The translations under genes were made by a program, and so were the position numbers. Below, one piece after another: positions 9,002 through 18,786 of a stretch of DNA of 64,000 bases. The DNA is from Oceanobacillus arenosus (lineage in GTDB: Bacteria > Bacillota > Bacilli > Bacillales > Amphibacillaceae). The stretch covers positions 108,857-172,856 of the forward strand of contig NZ_PIOC01000023.1 of NCBI RefSeq assembly GCF_003369575.1, read 5' to 3'. Below the pieces are notes generated by a model that worked only from the letters and a program-made list of their open reading frames with translations, was not told the origin of the DNA and searched no databases. Position 1 is the stretch's first letter. Each line of letters begins with the position of its first letter.

Positions 9002-10171
9002 ATGCCAAGGCAAATTTGGCTATTGGTAATAGCAACAACGATTAATGTAACTGGCGGTTCTTTTCTATGGCCGCTGAATACGATTTATATGCATAATGAG
9101 CTTGGTAAAAGCTTGGCTTTTGCTGGGTTCATTTTAATGTTTAATACGGCAGCAAATATTGCTGGAAATTTACTCGGTGGGGCGTTATTTGACCGATATA
9201 GCGCATATAAGACGGTACTTTATGGAACCCTTTTAGCAACACTCGCAACAATTGGTATTTCACTTTATCATAGTGTTGTACCATATACGATATTCCTTAT
9301 TATCATTGGATTTGGAAATGGGATTACATGGCCGGTAATTATGGCGATGGCTGGTTCGGTATGGCCTGAAGGTGGTCGTCGTGCCTTTAATGCTGTTTAT
9401 GTTGCGCAGAATCTAGGAGTTGCTCTTGGTGCGACATTGGGCGGATATATTGCCAGTATTTCTTTCAATTATATTTTCTGGGCAAATGCAATATTGTTTA
9501 TCGTTTTTTTCTTTATTGTTTTATTTACGTTTAAAGAAATGGATCAATCACAGAATCCGCAAATGCATACATCTGTTATCGAACAAAGTGGGAAAATTAA
9601 TGATAAAACAGCATTTCGTTCATTGTTAATATTATGTAGTGGATTTTTGATTACGTGGATCGCATATAGCCAGTGGCAGTCCACGATTGCATCGCATACA
9701 CAGGACATTGGAATTCCACTTGAACAATATAGCTCGCTATGGGCGATAAATGGTTTTCTTATCGTTTTTGCACAACCTTTGGTAAAATGGGTAACAGAGA
9801 AGATTACTTCTCCAAGAACCCATATTTATATCGGGGTCATCATTATGATTGTTTCCTATTTTATCGCTATGATTGCAGCAGATTTTACGATGTTTGCAAT
9901 CGCCATGGTGATATTAACGATGGGGGAAGTATTAATGTGGCCAGCATTTCCAACACTGGCAAATGTTCTCGCACCAAAAGGCAGAAAAGGATTCTATCAG
10001 GGCTTGGTGAACAGTATTGGGGCAACAGGAAGAATGATTGGACCAGTCGTCGGTGGGTTTATTGTCGATATGTATAATATTGAGCTCTTATTCTATATTT
10101 TAATCGTAATTTTATTTATCCCATTCGCGACGACGAAATTTTATGATCGAACATTAAAAGCAAAAAAATAA
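9002..10171 (+). CDS. MFS transporter (putative drug or metabolite efflux)
   Basis: The 389-residue membrane protein has about twelve hydrophobic segments in two halves. The MFS loop signature between segments 2 and 3 is GGALFDRYSAYK, a variant of GxxxDRxGR. A related motif appears in the second half (LAPKGRKGFYQG). The substrate cannot be read from sequence; the layout resembles YttB-like transporters of Bacillus. It starts at ATG 9002 with only a weak purine site (AGAGATGATGTAG). The HAD gene follows after 20 bases, so the two are probably co-transcribed. Confidence 0.85.
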   Translation: MPRQIWLLVIATTINVTGGSFLWPLNTIYMHNELGKSLAFAGFILMFNTAANIAGNLLGGALFDRYSAYKTVLYGTLLATLATIGISLYHSVVPYTIFLIIIGFGNGITWPVIMAMAGSVWPEGGRRAFNAVYVAQNLGVALGATLGGYIASISFNYIFWANAILFIVFFFIVLFTFKEMDQSQNPQMHTSVIEQSGKINDKTAFRSLLILCSGFLITWIAYSQWQSTIASHTQDIGIPLEQYSSLWAINGFLIVFAQPLVKWVTEKITSPRTHIYIGVIIMIVSYFIAMIAADFTMFAIAMVILTMGEVLMWPAFPTLANVLAPKGRKGFYQGLVNSIGATGRMIGPVVGGFIVDMYNIELLFYILIVILFIPFATTKFYDRTLKAKK

Positions 10172-10191
10172 TCAATAGAAGGAGTTTTATC

Positions 10192-10923
10192 ATGGCAGAA
10201 ATTAAACTGATTGCACTGGATATGGATGGAACATTATTAAACACGGATCAAGAAGTCTCGGCTCGTACGGAAGAGGCAATTACGAAGGCTCTGGCAAAGG
10301 ATATTCATGTCGTTCTAAGTACAGGACGAGGGTTCAGAGCTTGCTATCCATATGCAGAACAATTGAAATTAACATCCTATCTTATTACAACGAATGGTGG
10401 GGAAATTTGGACAGTAGGAAAAGAATTGCTAGACCAACATTTACATGATACAGCAACGATCGAGAAGCTCTATAATTTAGGCTTAGAAGTCGGTGTAAAC
10501 ATGTGGATGATCTCAACTGAAGGGGTATTCCGTAATGAAGCTCCCGAGGATTTCTATGATTATAAGTGGCTCAAGTTTGGATGTGAGTCAACAGACCAGG
10601 ATAAGCTCGATATCATGATTAAAGAGATTTCTCATTATGAAGGACTAGAACTAACCAATTCCCTACCAACGAACGTAGAAGTAAATCCTCCGGGCGTAAG
10701 CAAAGCAATGGCACTCCATTTTGTATGTGATAAAATTGGCATCACGATGGATAATGTAATGGCTTGTGGTGATAGTTTGAATGATATTAAAATGATTCAA
10801 GAAGCCGGCATCGGTGTTGCAATGGGCAATGCACAAGAAGCGATTAAAAAGGTGGCAGACTTCGTCACAGATTCAAATAATGATGATGGTGTCGCGAAGG
10901 CAATCGGGAAATTTGTATTATAA
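10192..10923 (+). CDS. HAD-superfamily hydrolase, Cof-type (IIB) sugar/nucleotide phosphatase
   Basis: A cytoplasmic phosphatase of 243 residues. The catalytic motif I DMDGTLLN lies near residue 10, motif II is STGR, the conserved lysine lies in VSKAMAL, and the C-terminal motif is CGDSLNDIKMIQEAGIGVAMGNA. This arrangement, with the cap between motifs II and III, is the IIB subclass (Cof, YidA, YxeH). GAAGGAG precedes ATG 10192. The physiological substrate is unknown. It sits with the MFS gene and ends at a terminator. Confidence 0.88.
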   Translation: MAEIKLIALDMDGTLLNTDQEVSARTEEAITKALAKDIHVVLSTGRGFRACYPYAEQLKLTSYLITTNGGEIWTVGKELLDQHLHDTATIEKLYNLGLEVGVNMWMISTEGVFRNEAPEDFYDYKWLKFGCESTDQDKLDIMIKEISHYEGLELTNSLPTNVEVNPPGVSKAMALHFVCDKIGITMDNVMACGDSLNDIKMIQEAGIGVAMGNAQEAIKKVADFVTDSNNDDGVAKAIGKFVL

Positions 10924-10928
10924 TGTAG

Positions 10929-10959
10929 AGCTCCACTTAGGTGGGGCTTTTATTTTTCT
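10929..10959 (+). terminator. Terminator after the HAD hydrolase gene
   Basis: AGCTCCAC (10929-10936) pairs with GTGGGGCT (10941-10948), then a T-rich tail. Confidence 0.8.
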
Positions 10960-10981
10960 TTGAGCCGGTGTTTAGAAAATT

Positions 10982-11383
10982 GGAAAACATTATGAAATTG
11001 ACATTGGATTAATTGAGGGACATTTCATACATCCGAAAATTTTGTCTTAGAAGTTTTCAACGGATAAAATGTATATCATTACAGGTGCTCGGCAATCCTT
11101 AAAGGGAAAGGCGACTATATCTGAAGAATTAGAGAAGCAGACATGGATTATGCGTGAACAGGGATCTGGAACAAGAGAGATGTTAGAAGATTTTTTTCAA
11201 AAAAATCATATTCATCCAAAACGTGTCATAATATTAGGTAGTACGCAAACAATTAAAGAAGGGATTGAAGCTGGACTTGGTATAAGCCTGCTTTTTGATT
11301 TATCCTTAAAGAAGGAGCTACACTTACATACGATTGAAAAACCTGAGGTGAAGGGAACGCCAATTCAGCGTGGTTTTCGGTAA
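10982..11383 (+). pseudogene. Remnant of a LysR-type regulator (effector-binding domain, internal stop)
   Basis: In one frame the sequence reads HYEIDIGLIEGHFIHPKILS, then TAG at about 11048-11050, then KFSTDKMYIITGARQSLKG and onward through WIMREQGSGTREMLEDFF to VKGTPIQRGFR. These are recognisable steps of a LysR substrate-binding domain. The DNA-binding half is missing, there is an in-frame stop, and the C-terminus is cut. The distal part could start at ATG 11069 but would encode only part of a domain. It is almost certainly a decayed gene. Confidence 0.8.
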
Positions 11384-11545
11384 TAAAAAATCACCAGGAG
11401 TTTCAACCGAGGGCATTCTAAATATTTGAAGTATTAGTAAAGGGCCAGCGTCTGGAATAGCTAAATTGAGTGCATTTTCAGAGCCCTTACATTGTTCACA
11501 AAAGTAGAGTATAATAGAGGTAGAAGGAAGAAAGGGGATGCTTTC

Positions 11546-11728
11546 ATGTCATTTTCTCGCGGGCCAAAAGAGCCGGTTCCAGAAGTAGAAACAAATGTGT
11601 GGTCATGTACAAGTGATAATTGTCAGGGCTGGATGAGAGAATCGTACAGTTTTGAAGAAGAACCATTATGTCCACTATGTCAATCAACAATGGAACATGA
11701 AATACGTGTACTGCCAGAAATGAAATAG
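11546..11728 (+). CDS. YdjO-like small zinc-finger protein
   Basis: A 60-residue protein with two CxxxxC/CxxC-type pairs (WSCTSDNCQGW and PLCPLCQSTM), forming one zinc-ribbon-like site. The layout and the ending IRVLPEM are like the cold-inducible YdjO family of Bacillus. The start is ATG 11546 behind AAAGGGG, not the upstream in-frame ATG at 11492. The biochemical role of the family is unclear. A terminator follows about 50 bases downstream. Confidence 0.75.
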   Translation: MSFSRGPKEPVPEVETNVWSCTSDNCQGWMRESYSFEEEPLCPLCQSTMEHEIRVLPEMK

Positions 11729-11779
11729 ATTTAGTATCTCCAAATAGGTTAAAGTTATATATTCTTTATTATTTTCTTA

Positions 11780-11811
11780 GTGGTGTCTGAATTCCGGACG
11801 CCACATTTTTT
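11780..11811 (+). terminator. Terminator after the YdjO-like gene
   Basis: GTGGTGTC (11780-11787) pairs with GACGCCAC (11797-11804), with one G-U pair, followed by ATTTTTT. Confidence 0.85.
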
Positions 11812-11842
11812 GGTAGGTAAGAAAGCATAACGACTTTCTTAA
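11811..11842 (+). repeat. Short hairpin repeat, partial copy A
   Basis: GGTAGGTAAGAAAGCATAAC continues into GACTTTCTTAAC. The AAGAAAG and CTTTCTT arms form a small hairpin. The same unit recurs at 24231 and 25261; this copy lacks the distal half. Confidence 0.6.
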
Positions 11843-11849
11843 CGAAAGA

Positions 11850-11872
11850 GGGAGGAAACCAAGGTTCCTCCC
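11850..11872 (-). terminator. Terminator for the pflB-pflA operon (minus strand)
   Basis: The perfect arms GGGAGGAA (11850-11857) and TTCCTCCC (11865-11872) are followed on the minus strand by a pyrimidine-rich tail (CTCTTTCGTT). It lies about 58 bases past the pflA stop. Confidence 0.7.
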
Positions 11873-11929
11873 ATCATTTATCTCATATTTATTGACAGTA
11901 AGACCACCACTGATTGAAATTGCCCTTTA

Positions 11930-12682
11930 TTACGCTTCTATTCTTGTTTCTTCCAACGCTCTACCTAATATCCGAGCCGCATTGGCAACACGATCCTCTG
12001 TTGGTGGTTCGACATCTTTAAGTACATAGTCAAGACCTAATGCCTCCCATTTATAGACACCTAACTTATGGTATGGCAGCACATCAATTTTTTCTACATT
12101 TGGCATCGTACGAATAAATTCAGATAAACCAATTAAATCTTCATCAATATCGCTTATTCCCGGTATTAATACGTGACGAATCCATACTGGAACATGTTTC
12201 TCAGTTAGGTGATGTGCGAACTGTAAAATCTTTTCGTTTGATAAACCAGTTAGCTTTCGGTGCTTCTCTGGATCAATTTGTTTAATATCAAGTAACACCA
12301 GATCCGTCAATAAGAGGAGCTCGTCAAGCGATGCTAGGAAAGCAGGAGAGGTTGAAAAACAACCCCCTGCAGTATCGATTGCGGTATGGATTCCATGCTT
12401 CTTTAGCTTTTTAAATAGTTCGATGATAAATTTCATTTGTAGTAGCGGCTCGCCACCACTAACCGTAACTCCACCACCAGATGCTTGAAAGAAGGGGAGG
12501 TACGTAATAATATCTGCGTAAAGCTCATCAACGGACATTACTTTACCATCGCCCATTTTCCATGTATCTGGATTATGGCAAAATTGACAACGAAGGGGAC
12601 AGCCTTGCGTAAAGATGATATAGCGGAGACCTGGCCCGTCGACAGTCCCACATGTTTCTACAGAGTGAATACGACCTTTCAT
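11930..12682 (-). CDS. pflA: Pyruvate formate-lyase activating enzyme (radical SAM)
   Basis: This enzyme uses S-adenosylmethionine and a 4Fe-4S cluster to place the glycyl radical on pyruvate formate-lyase. The 250-residue protein carries the cluster motif CxxxCxxC at C28, C32 and C35 ([15 protein letters not shown]). The SAM-binding GGE follows ([14 protein letters not shown]), and a C-terminal [11 protein letters not shown] block is typical of PflA. It lies 52 bases downstream of pflB, so the two form an operon. AGGAGG precedes the ATG. Confidence 0.95.
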   Translation of the reverse strand: MKGRIHSVETCGTVDGPGLRYIIFTQGCPLRCQFCHNPDTWKMGDGKVMSVDELYADIITYLPFFQASGGGVTVSGGEPLLQMKFIIELFKKLKKHGIHTAIDTAGGCFSTSPAFLASLDELLLLTDLVLLDIKQIDPEKHRKLTGLSNEKILQFAHHLTEKHVPVWIRHVLIPGISDIDEDLIGLSEFIRTMPNVEKIDVLPYHKLGVYKWEALGLDYVLKDVEPPTEDRVANAARILGRALEETRIEA

Positions 12683-12734
12683 TTAGAAAACCTCCTCTTA
12701 ATCTTACATCATGATTTGCGAGTGAATCAATCAA

Positions 12735-14978
12735 CTAAATACTGTCGTGGAATGTACGATTGATAACATCAATTTGTTGTTCCCTCGTTAATTTGATAAA
12801 GTTTACAGCATAACCAGACACTCTGATTGTAAGCTGTGGATATTGTTCTGGATGATCCATAGCATCAAGTAAAGTTTCACGGTCAAATACGTTAACATTT
12901 AAATGATGACCACCTTTTAATGTATAACCATCTAACATTCCAACTAGATTATTCTTTCTTACTTCCTCTTCCTTACCTAATGCTCTTGGTACGATCGAGA
13001 ATGTATTACTAATTCCATCTAATGCATCAGCATATGGCAATTTTGCTACAGAGCTAAGGGATGCTAATGCACCTTTCTTATCTCGACCATGGGATGGGTT
13101 TGCTCCAGGTGCAAATGGTTCGCCGTCTTTTCTGCCATCTGGTGTGTTCCCCGTCTTCTTTCCGTAAACAACATTGGATGTGATGGTTAATACGGACAAT
13201 GTAGGTACGGCATTCCGGTAGGTTTTATGCTGCTTGATTTTATTCATAAAGGCTTTCACGAGATTGACGGCAATGTCATCGACACGATCATCGTTATTTC
13301 CGTATTTTGGATAGTCGCCTTCCACTTCATAATCAATCGCAAGCCCGTCTTCATTGCGCAATACTTTTACTTTTGCATATTTGATTGCACTTAAGGAATC
13401 TGCTGCAACGGATAAACCTGCAATACCAGTTGCCATTGTGCGCAGTATTTTCTTATCATGTAACGCCATCTCGATTCGTTCATAGCTGTACTTATCATGC
13501 ATGTAGTGAATGACATTCAATGTGTTGACATATAATCCAGCAAGCCAATCAAGCATTTGATCATATTTTTCCATTACTGCATCATAATCAAGGTAATCGG
13601 AAGTGATTGCTTCATACTTTGGTGCAACTTGGAAAAATTGTTTTTCATCGATGCCACCGTTAATTGCGTATAAGAGTGCCTTGGCAAGGTTCGCACGAGC
13701 ACCAAAAAATTGCATTTGTTTGCCAATTTCCATTGCCGATACACAGCAGGCAATCCCGTAATCATCGCCAAACGCTTCACGCATTAAATCGTCGTTTTCA
13801 TACTGAATGGAACTTGTTTTAATTGACATGCTCGCACAGTAACGCTTGAAGCTATCGGGCAATTTAGAGGACCATAAAACAGTTAAGTTAGGCTCCGGTG
13901 CCGGCCCGAGATTATCCAATGTATGCAAGAAGCGATAAGAGTTCTTCGTAACTAGTGCTCTGCCATCTTTTGCAATTCCGCCAATCGATTCCGTTACCCA
14001 TGTTGGATCACCACTGAAAAGTTCATTGTAATCGGGTGTTCGGGCAAATTTCACTAATCTAAGTTTCATCACAAAATGGTCGACAAGCTCTTGTGCATCT
14101 TGTTCTGTCATCACTCCAGCCGCGATATCACGTTCAATGTAAATATCTAAGAATGTTGACACTCTACCAAGACTCATTGCTGCACCATTTTGTTCTTTAA
14201 TTGCAGCTAAATAGCCGAAATAGAGCCATTGGAATGCTTCAACAGCATTTTTTGCAGGTTTGGAAATATCGAAGCCATAGGACTCACCTAATTGTATCAA
14301 TTCATGTAATGCACGAATTTGCTCCGAGATTTCTTCGCGTTCACGAATAATATCTTCGAACATGACGCCATCTGTACCAATAGATGCAAGTTGTTTTGTT
14401 TTATCTTCAATTAATCGATCTACCCCATATAACGCGACGCGGCGATAATCGCCGATAATTCGACCGCGACCATATGCATCCGGTAATCCAGTAATAATAC
14501 CTGCCCGGCGAGCATTCCTCATTTCCGGTGTATAGGCATCAAATACGCCTTGGTTATGTGTCTTACGGAATTCAGTAAATACATGCTCAATTTCTTCGTC
14601 CACTTCATAGCCATAGGCTTTCGCTGCATCGATTGCCATACGAATCCCACCAAATGGTTGTAGTGATCGTTTAAAGGGCTTATCTGTCTGTACACCGACA
14701 ATTTTTTCCTTTTCCTTATCTAAATAACCTGGTCCATGGGAGGTGATGGTAGATACAATCGATGTATCCATATCAAGAACCCCGCCATTTTCTCGTTCTT
14801 TACTTGTTAATTCCATCACATACTTCCAAAGGTCAGTTGTTGCATTTGTTGGCCCAACTAAAAAGCTTTCATCTCCATTGTATGGTGATACATTTTGCAT
14901 AATAAAATCCCGAACATCAATATTATCCTGCCATTTACCGAATTTGAATCCCAATTTATCCTGAGTAGTTAAAGTCAT
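12735..14978 (-). CDS. pflB: Formate C-acetyltransferase (pyruvate formate-lyase)
   Basis: This enzyme cleaves pyruvate plus CoA to acetyl-CoA and formate under anoxic conditions. The 747-residue protein has the two adjacent active-site cysteines in GIACCVSAM (near residue 411) and the glycyl-radical site in VSGYAVNF (G near 721). The length is standard for PflB. A strong AGGAGGG site lies upstream of the ATG. The 270 bases upstream of the gene hold AT-rich sequence and several imperfect TGTGA-type half sites, as expected for a redox-regulated promoter, but no site is convincing. Confidence 0.96.
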   Translation of the reverse strand: MTLTTQDKLGFKFGKWQDNIDVRDFIMQNVSPYNGDESFLVGPTNATTDLWKYVMELTSKERENGGVLDMDTSIVSTITSHGPGYLDKEKEKIVGVQTDKPFKRSLQPFGGIRMAIDAAKAYGYEVDEEIEHVFTEFRKTHNQGVFDAYTPEMRNARRAGIITGLPDAYGRGRIIGDYRRVALYGVDRLIEDKTKQLASIGTDGVMFEDIIREREEISEQIRALHELIQLGESYGFDISKPAKNAVEAFQWLYFGYLAAIKEQNGAAMSLGRVSTFLDIYIERDIAAGVMTEQDAQELVDHFVMKLRLVKFARTPDYNELFSGDPTWVTESIGGIAKDGRALVTKNSYRFLHTLDNLGPAPEPNLTVLWSSKLPDSFKRYCASMSIKTSSIQYENDDLMREAFGDDYGIACCVSAMEIGKQMQFFGARANLAKALLYAINGGIDEKQFFQVAPKYEAITSDYLDYDAVMEKYDQMLDWLAGLYVNTLNVIHYMHDKYSYERIEMALHDKKILRTMATGIAGLSVAADSLSAIKYAKVKVLRNEDGLAIDYEVEGDYPKYGNNDDRVDDIAVNLVKAFMNKIKQHKTYRNAVPTLSVLTITSNVVYGKKTGNTPDGRKDGEPFAPGANPSHGRDKKGALASLSSVAKLPYADALDGISNTFSIVPRALGKEEEVRKNNLVGMLDGYTLKGGHHLNVNVFDRETLLDAMDHPEQYPQLTIRVSGYAVNFIKLTREQQIDVINRTFHDSI

Positions 14979-15251
14979 TTTGTAACCCTCCTAGAGAATT
15001 AGTGTAAATCTATTCGAAAAGATTTTGTGAAATATTGAGCATTTGAATCTGTCTTCATTATAACACAGGAAATATTGAAACAGAAAAAGAGAATGTGAAT
15101 TATATGTGACAATAGTGAAGGGAGAGATAATTTTGCCGGATGTTCTGATTTATCCATACATATACTAATCAAGTACAAGAATTTGAACAATTCACCAATA
15201 AAGGTAAACAATCATAAAATACCATTAGCCCAATAAAAAGGATGTGTCACA

Positions 15252-16292
15252 ATGTCCAAAAAACGATATTATTATGTCACTGGAAATACTGCTGAAGGTT
15301 TCAAGAATTACTTGCAAACAAACATGGAGCATTTGACCCAAGTTTTCATTTTAAAGCATGATTCAAACACTTTAAAGACAGCAGTAATAAAGAAGTTAAT
15401 CGATACTTATTCGTCAGATCATGATATAGAAATATTAAAGAGCCCTTTAGGTGGTGAATATCTGGACGGGATGATTATCCGTGAAAAATCAATCGGTATT
15501 ATCATTGATAATATTGTCACATCAACGCTTGCAAATGCAATCGAAATTAATTTACATGCAGCATTTGTAAATAGTCCCTCTATCGATGATACAAAGGAAA
15601 AATTTCATACATTAACGAAGGATGCACATGATCATTTCAGAACAGGTCTTAAAATCCATGATGACCTCGAAGCAATTTATATTAAAGAAATGAACTTCAA
15701 TCTTGGTGATCAATTAACGGAAGAGCTAATTGAAAAGCTGATGCAAAATCAACCCATACAGAACAGACAAGCACATACGTATCACCGCTTGTTTGGCACG
15801 AATACGGCGGATGGTGTTGTTAATGAGGTGCCACATTTAACGAGCAATATAAAAAATGTAACCTACATTAAGGGACGCGCTGGCACAGGGAAATCGACCC
15901 TTATGAAGAAAATCGCAAATGCCTGCCAGCAAAAAGGATTTGATGTTGAATTATACCATTGCAGCTTTGACCCAAATAGTTTGGATATGGTGCTTGTTCG
16001 CGAATTGGATTTCTGTATATTTGATAGCACGGATCCACATGAATTCTTCCCGAGCAGAGAAGGAGAAACGATACTAGACTTATACAAAGAAACTGTGACA
16101 CCAGGAACAGATGAAAGGTTTGCAACAGAAATTCATGAGGTTAATCAGCATTATAAATCATTTATGAAAAAAGGAATCGACAAACTAAAAGAGGCAGGGG
16201 AATATCTAGATGTACTTGAAAGCCAATGGTCCTTTACTGAAAAGGATATTGAAGAAGCAGTAGAAGCAATACTAGAAAAAGCCGGAAAGTAA
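15252..16292 (+). CDS. PRK06851-type P-loop ATPase of unknown function
   Basis: The 346-residue protein seems to hold two related P-loop halves. The first begins YYYVTGNTAEGFKNYL with a degenerate loop. The second has a complete Walker A, YIKGRAGTGKSTLMKKIA, near residues 207-224, and a later FCIFDST that may be Walker B. This duplicated arrangement is the PRK06851 family found in Bacillaceae, whose function is not established to my knowledge. It is divergent from pflB and stands alone, with hairpins downstream. Confidence 0.7.
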   Translation: MSKKRYYYVTGNTAEGFKNYLQTNMEHLTQVFILKHDSNTLKTAVIKKLIDTYSSDHDIEILKSPLGGEYLDGMIIREKSIGIIIDNIVTSTLANAIEINLHAAFVNSPSIDDTKEKFHTLTKDAHDHFRTGLKIHDDLEAIYIKEMNFNLGDQLTEELIEKLMQNQPIQNRQAHTYHRLFGTNTADGVVNEVPHLTSNIKNVTYIKGRAGTGKSTLMKKIANACQQKGFDVELYHCSFDPNSLDMVLVRELDFCIFDSTDPHEFFPSREGETILDLYKETVTPGTDERFATEIHEVNQHYKSFMKKGIDKLKEAGEYLDVLESQWSFTEKDIEEAVEAILEKAGK

Positions 16293-16297
16293 TCGAA

Positions 16298-16325
16298 GGG
16301 TAGATCTTAATCAAAGGATCTGCCC
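16298..16325 (+). terminator. Probable terminator after the P-loop gene
   Basis: GGGTAGATC (16298-16306) pairs with GATCTGCCC (16317-16325), with one G-U. The downstream tail is only moderately T-rich. Confidence 0.55.
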
Positions 16326-16452
16326 CTACATATTTTTAGATTTTCTCCCGAATTAACTAGCTGTAAGACCCCCATTTCAAGAATTTAAGAAAAATCAAGA
16401 ATTGTAAGTGGGGTATCAACAGAAAGTCAAAATCGCTATTCTGTTCAATTAA

Positions 16453-16487
16453 CATAAAGTGGGGGCGGATATTACCCCCACTTTATG
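16453..16487. other. Long perfect hairpin of unknown role
   Basis: CATAAAGTGGGGG (16453-16465) is followed by a nine-base loop and its exact complement CCCCCACTTTATG (16475-16487). No strong T run follows on either strand. It may be a bidirectional terminator, a structured RNA or a repeat end. Confidence 0.6.
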
Positions 16488-16585
16488 AAGTTTCACTTTA
16501 TACTTGTAATTTTTATCATTATCATGTAGAATTAGTTAACTGAAAATTAAAATAGATAATTTTCATAAAAAGGGTGGTGGATTGG

Positions 16586-17032
16586 ATGGTAACCGTAAAA
16601 ATGCTTAAACCATATTACATTAAAGCAGATGAAAATTATGTTCGCATAATGCTTGCGTATCAGTATTTTTCTATTGTAATGGATGAATTGGTTTATCAAT
16701 TTATCCCCGTTGAAGCAAATGAAATTAAGATCAACCGTAAAACGAAAAAGGTAGAAAATATTGATGCAAGGTTTGCTTTCCAAAATGAGAAGAAAGTTGT
16801 CTATGTCACCATGGCCAAATTATTGACACTCCCTGATTTTCAAAAACAACTTGATTCGATTGCCGAATCGTACTACTTTAAGCAAGAAGAAGACGTGGAA
16901 AAGGCAAAACAGGAAAATGAAACCGCTTTAATTATTGCGGAATTAGAGAAAGCGAACATAATAAGAATGATTGACCGGGCTTTAGATGAGCGAGATGAAG
17001 CAGCATTTAATGAATTGGTAAAATTACTATAA
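16586..17032 (+). CDS. IDEAL-domain protein
   Basis: A 148-residue cytoplasmic protein. The N-terminal half is a beta-rich segment (PYYIKADENYVRIMLAYQYFSIV). The middle is an acidic, helical linker with EEDVEKAKQENE. The C-terminus MIDRALDERDEAAFNELVKLL is a recognisable IDEAL motif, found at the end of several Bacillaceae proteins such as YpiB relatives. ATG 16586 fits best with AGGGTGGTGG upstream; in-frame GTG codons at 16574 and 16577 overlap that site. The role is unknown. Confidence 0.65.
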   Translation: MVTVKMLKPYYIKADENYVRIMLAYQYFSIVMDELVYQFIPVEANEIKINRKTKKVENIDARFAFQNEKKVVYVTMAKLLTLPDFQKQLDSIAESYYFKQEEDVEKAKQENETALIIAELEKANIIRMIDRALDERDEAAFNELVKLL

Positions 17033-17284
17033 TATATTGCTTCGTTGTGATTATCCATTCTCATCACTGCATAGAATAAGTTATCGACCGTTTTATATAG
17101 AAAAGAAGTGTCTTTGTTAAGATTGGATATCATTCTAAATGGAGGGAGCAAAGGGTTGAATGCTTTCTCTTTTTTATCTTGATATATTGTTCTAGTAAAA
17201 TTATAAAAATTTCGATATTATATATATAATGAATTTTGCGAAGGGGGATATTAAGGGTAGAAAGTGCTATATATTAGTTTGTAA
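17033..17284. other. Intergenic leader upstream of the ECF transporter operon
   Basis: This AT-rich stretch has no gene that I can support. TATATATATAAT near 17219-17230 could hold a promoter -10 region. I looked for the conserved cores of the TPP, FMN, cobalamin and preQ1 riboswitches that often precede ECF transporters and saw none. Confidence 0.4.
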
Positions 17285-17300
17285 TGTGAATTAATTCACA
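17285..17300. promoter_or_regulatory. Perfect 16-bp palindrome, operator candidate for the ECF operon
   Basis: TGTGAATTAATTCACA is its own reverse complement and lies 38 bases upstream of the S-component start, downstream of an AT-rich promoter-like stretch. A repressor dimer bound here would block the operon. The TGTGA half site resembles CRP/FNR-type sites, but the spacing (N6) and symmetry alone do not name the factor. Confidence 0.55.
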
Positions 17301-17337
17301 AGTTTTTAGTTACTATTAAATAGGGGGAATTAGGATT

Positions 17338-17940
17338 ATGAAGAATAAAGGAATTTGGTCGTTAAATTTTTCAACTATTGTTATTGCATTGATTCCAATT
17401 GCAGTAGCTATTAATTATCTTGGCAAGGTTATTATTGAGACATTAAAGCTGCCGCTGTGGCTTGATTCTATCGGGACAGTAATTTCTAGTATGCTAGCAG
17501 GACCATTAATTGGTGCATTTACTGGACTCATAAATAATATTATTTATGGATTTACCCTAAGCCCCATTTCGTTTGTCTATGCGGTTACAAGTGTTGTTAT
17601 TGGTTTAGGGGTAGGGATTATGGCGCATAAAGGGTGGATTGCTTCCATTGGTAAGGCAATTGTAATTGGTTTAGTTGTTGGATTGCTTGCTGCTATTGTA
17701 TCGACACCATTAAATATGATGTTTTGGGAAGGTACAACCGGCAACATCTGGGGCGATGCCTTTTACCTATATTTAGCTAGCATTGGAATGCCACAATGGA
17801 TTGCCTCATTTGGTGACAGTGTTGTTGTCGATGTTCCGGATAAAGTGATTACCGTACTTATTGGCTATTTGATTTATCGAAGCTTACCAAAAAACTTAAT
17901 TCATTTATTTAAAAATAATAATGAAATAGAGAAATTATAA
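17338..17940 (+). CDS. ECF transporter substrate-binding (S) component
   Basis: A membrane protein of 200 residues with about five or six hydrophobic segments. The stretch LPLWLDSIGTVISSMLAGPL followed by IGAFTGLINNIIYG resembles S components of ECF importers in the COG4720-like group. It is followed by genes for T, A and A' subunits, so the transporter is a self-contained unit with a dedicated S protein. The vitamin or metabolite carried is not evident, and no riboswitch gives it away. AGGGGGAAT precedes ATG 17338. Confidence 0.75.
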   Translation: MKNKGIWSLNFSTIVIALIPIAVAINYLGKVIIETLKLPLWLDSIGTVISSMLAGPLIGAFTGLINNIIYGFTLSPISFVYAVTSVVIGLGVGIMAHKGWIASIGKAIVIGLVVGLLAAIVSTPLNMMFWEGTTGNIWGDAFYLYLASIGMPQWIASFGDSVVVDVPDKVITVLIGYLIYRSLPKNLIHLFKNNNEIEKL

Positions 17941-18018
17941 ATTCAACCGAAATTCCGTGGGATACTTCTTTCTTTCACGGAATTTGTCGGCGAATTCGTT
18001 TGAAATGAGGGACTCTTT

Positions 18019-18786
18019 TTGGAACCGATTCACTTATATACGCAAAGAAAATCATGGATCAGTCAAATTGATCCATTATCGAAGTTGTTATTTGCTTTTG
18101 TGTCTATTTTTATGACGTATTTATTTTCATCTATTACGATTACATGTTTCGTTTTATTAATAAGCATCGTATTGCTAATGGTTGCTCGGGTATTAAAAAA
18201 AATTGTGCCATTACTAGCCATTAGTTTCACACTATTGTTATCAATCATTATTGTGCAAGGCCTAACCCATCCAACCAACGAAACGCCATTGCTAACAATT
18301 GGATCGATTGTTTTTTATCAAGAGGGACTTACCTTCGCATTTTTAATTACATTACGTGTGTTTAATATGCTTGCTGCTTTTGGTGTGCTAATTTTGACAA
18401 CAAAACCTGACGATTTAATGGAATCCCTAATGAAGCAAGGAATGTCGCCTAAAATCAGTTACGTATTTCTTTCTGTATTTCAGCTCATCCCACAAATGCG
18501 TGCAACTTTAGGGAAAATCACGGATGCACAGCGTTCACGGGGAATGGAAACGGAAGGAAGCCTTATGATAAGAATAAAGGCATTCTTCCCATTAATTGGT
18601 CCTGTTGTGCTAAGTTCATTAAATATGACGAAGGAAAGAGCGATTGCTCTTGAAGTAAGAGGGTTTAGTTCAAAAGGAAAGAAGACTTTTTTAATTGAGG
18701 AAAAATCGTATTTCTACCCGAAATTTATTAAGTGTGTACTTGTAACCCTATTGATTGCTGCAATTGTTTGGAGGATTGTTGGATGA
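18019..18786 (+). CDS. ECF transporter transmembrane (T) component
   Basis: The 255-residue energy-coupling T subunit links the S protein to the two ATPases. The N-terminus QRKSWISQIDPLSKLLFAF is typical of EcfT. There are several membrane helices, and two coupling helices hold A-R-[GS] motifs seen here as DAQRSRGMETEG and ALEVRGFSSKGK. The start is TTG 18019 behind GAGGGAC. Its stop overlaps the ATG of the first ATPase gene (ATGA), so they are translationally coupled. Confidence 0.85.
   Translation: MEPIHLYTQRKSWISQIDPLSKLLFAFVSIFMTYLFSSITITCFVLLISIVLLMVARVLKKIVPLLAISFTLLLSIIIVQGLTHPTNETPLLTIGSIVFYQEGLTFAFLITLRVFNMLAAFGVLILTTKPDDLMESLMKQGMSPKISYVFLSVFQLIPQMRATLGKITDAQRSRGMETEGSLMIRIKAFFPLIGPVVLSSLNMTKERAIALEVRGFSSKGKKTFLIEEKSYFYPKFIKCVLVTLLIAAIVWRIVG

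Noticed and set aside
15025..15112. Possible Rex or FNR sites upstream of pflB (TTGTGAAATA at 15025; ATGTGA and TGACAA near 15093-15112)
   Set aside because: Half sites exist, but no complete TTGTGA-N6-TCACAA or TGTGA-N6-TCACA palindrome is present with the right spacing, so I do not list an operator.
17140..17180. Possible terminator or riboswitch expression platform before the ECF operon
   Set aside because: A T run is present (near 17169) but the preceding arms do not pair well, and no conserved aptamer core is seen.
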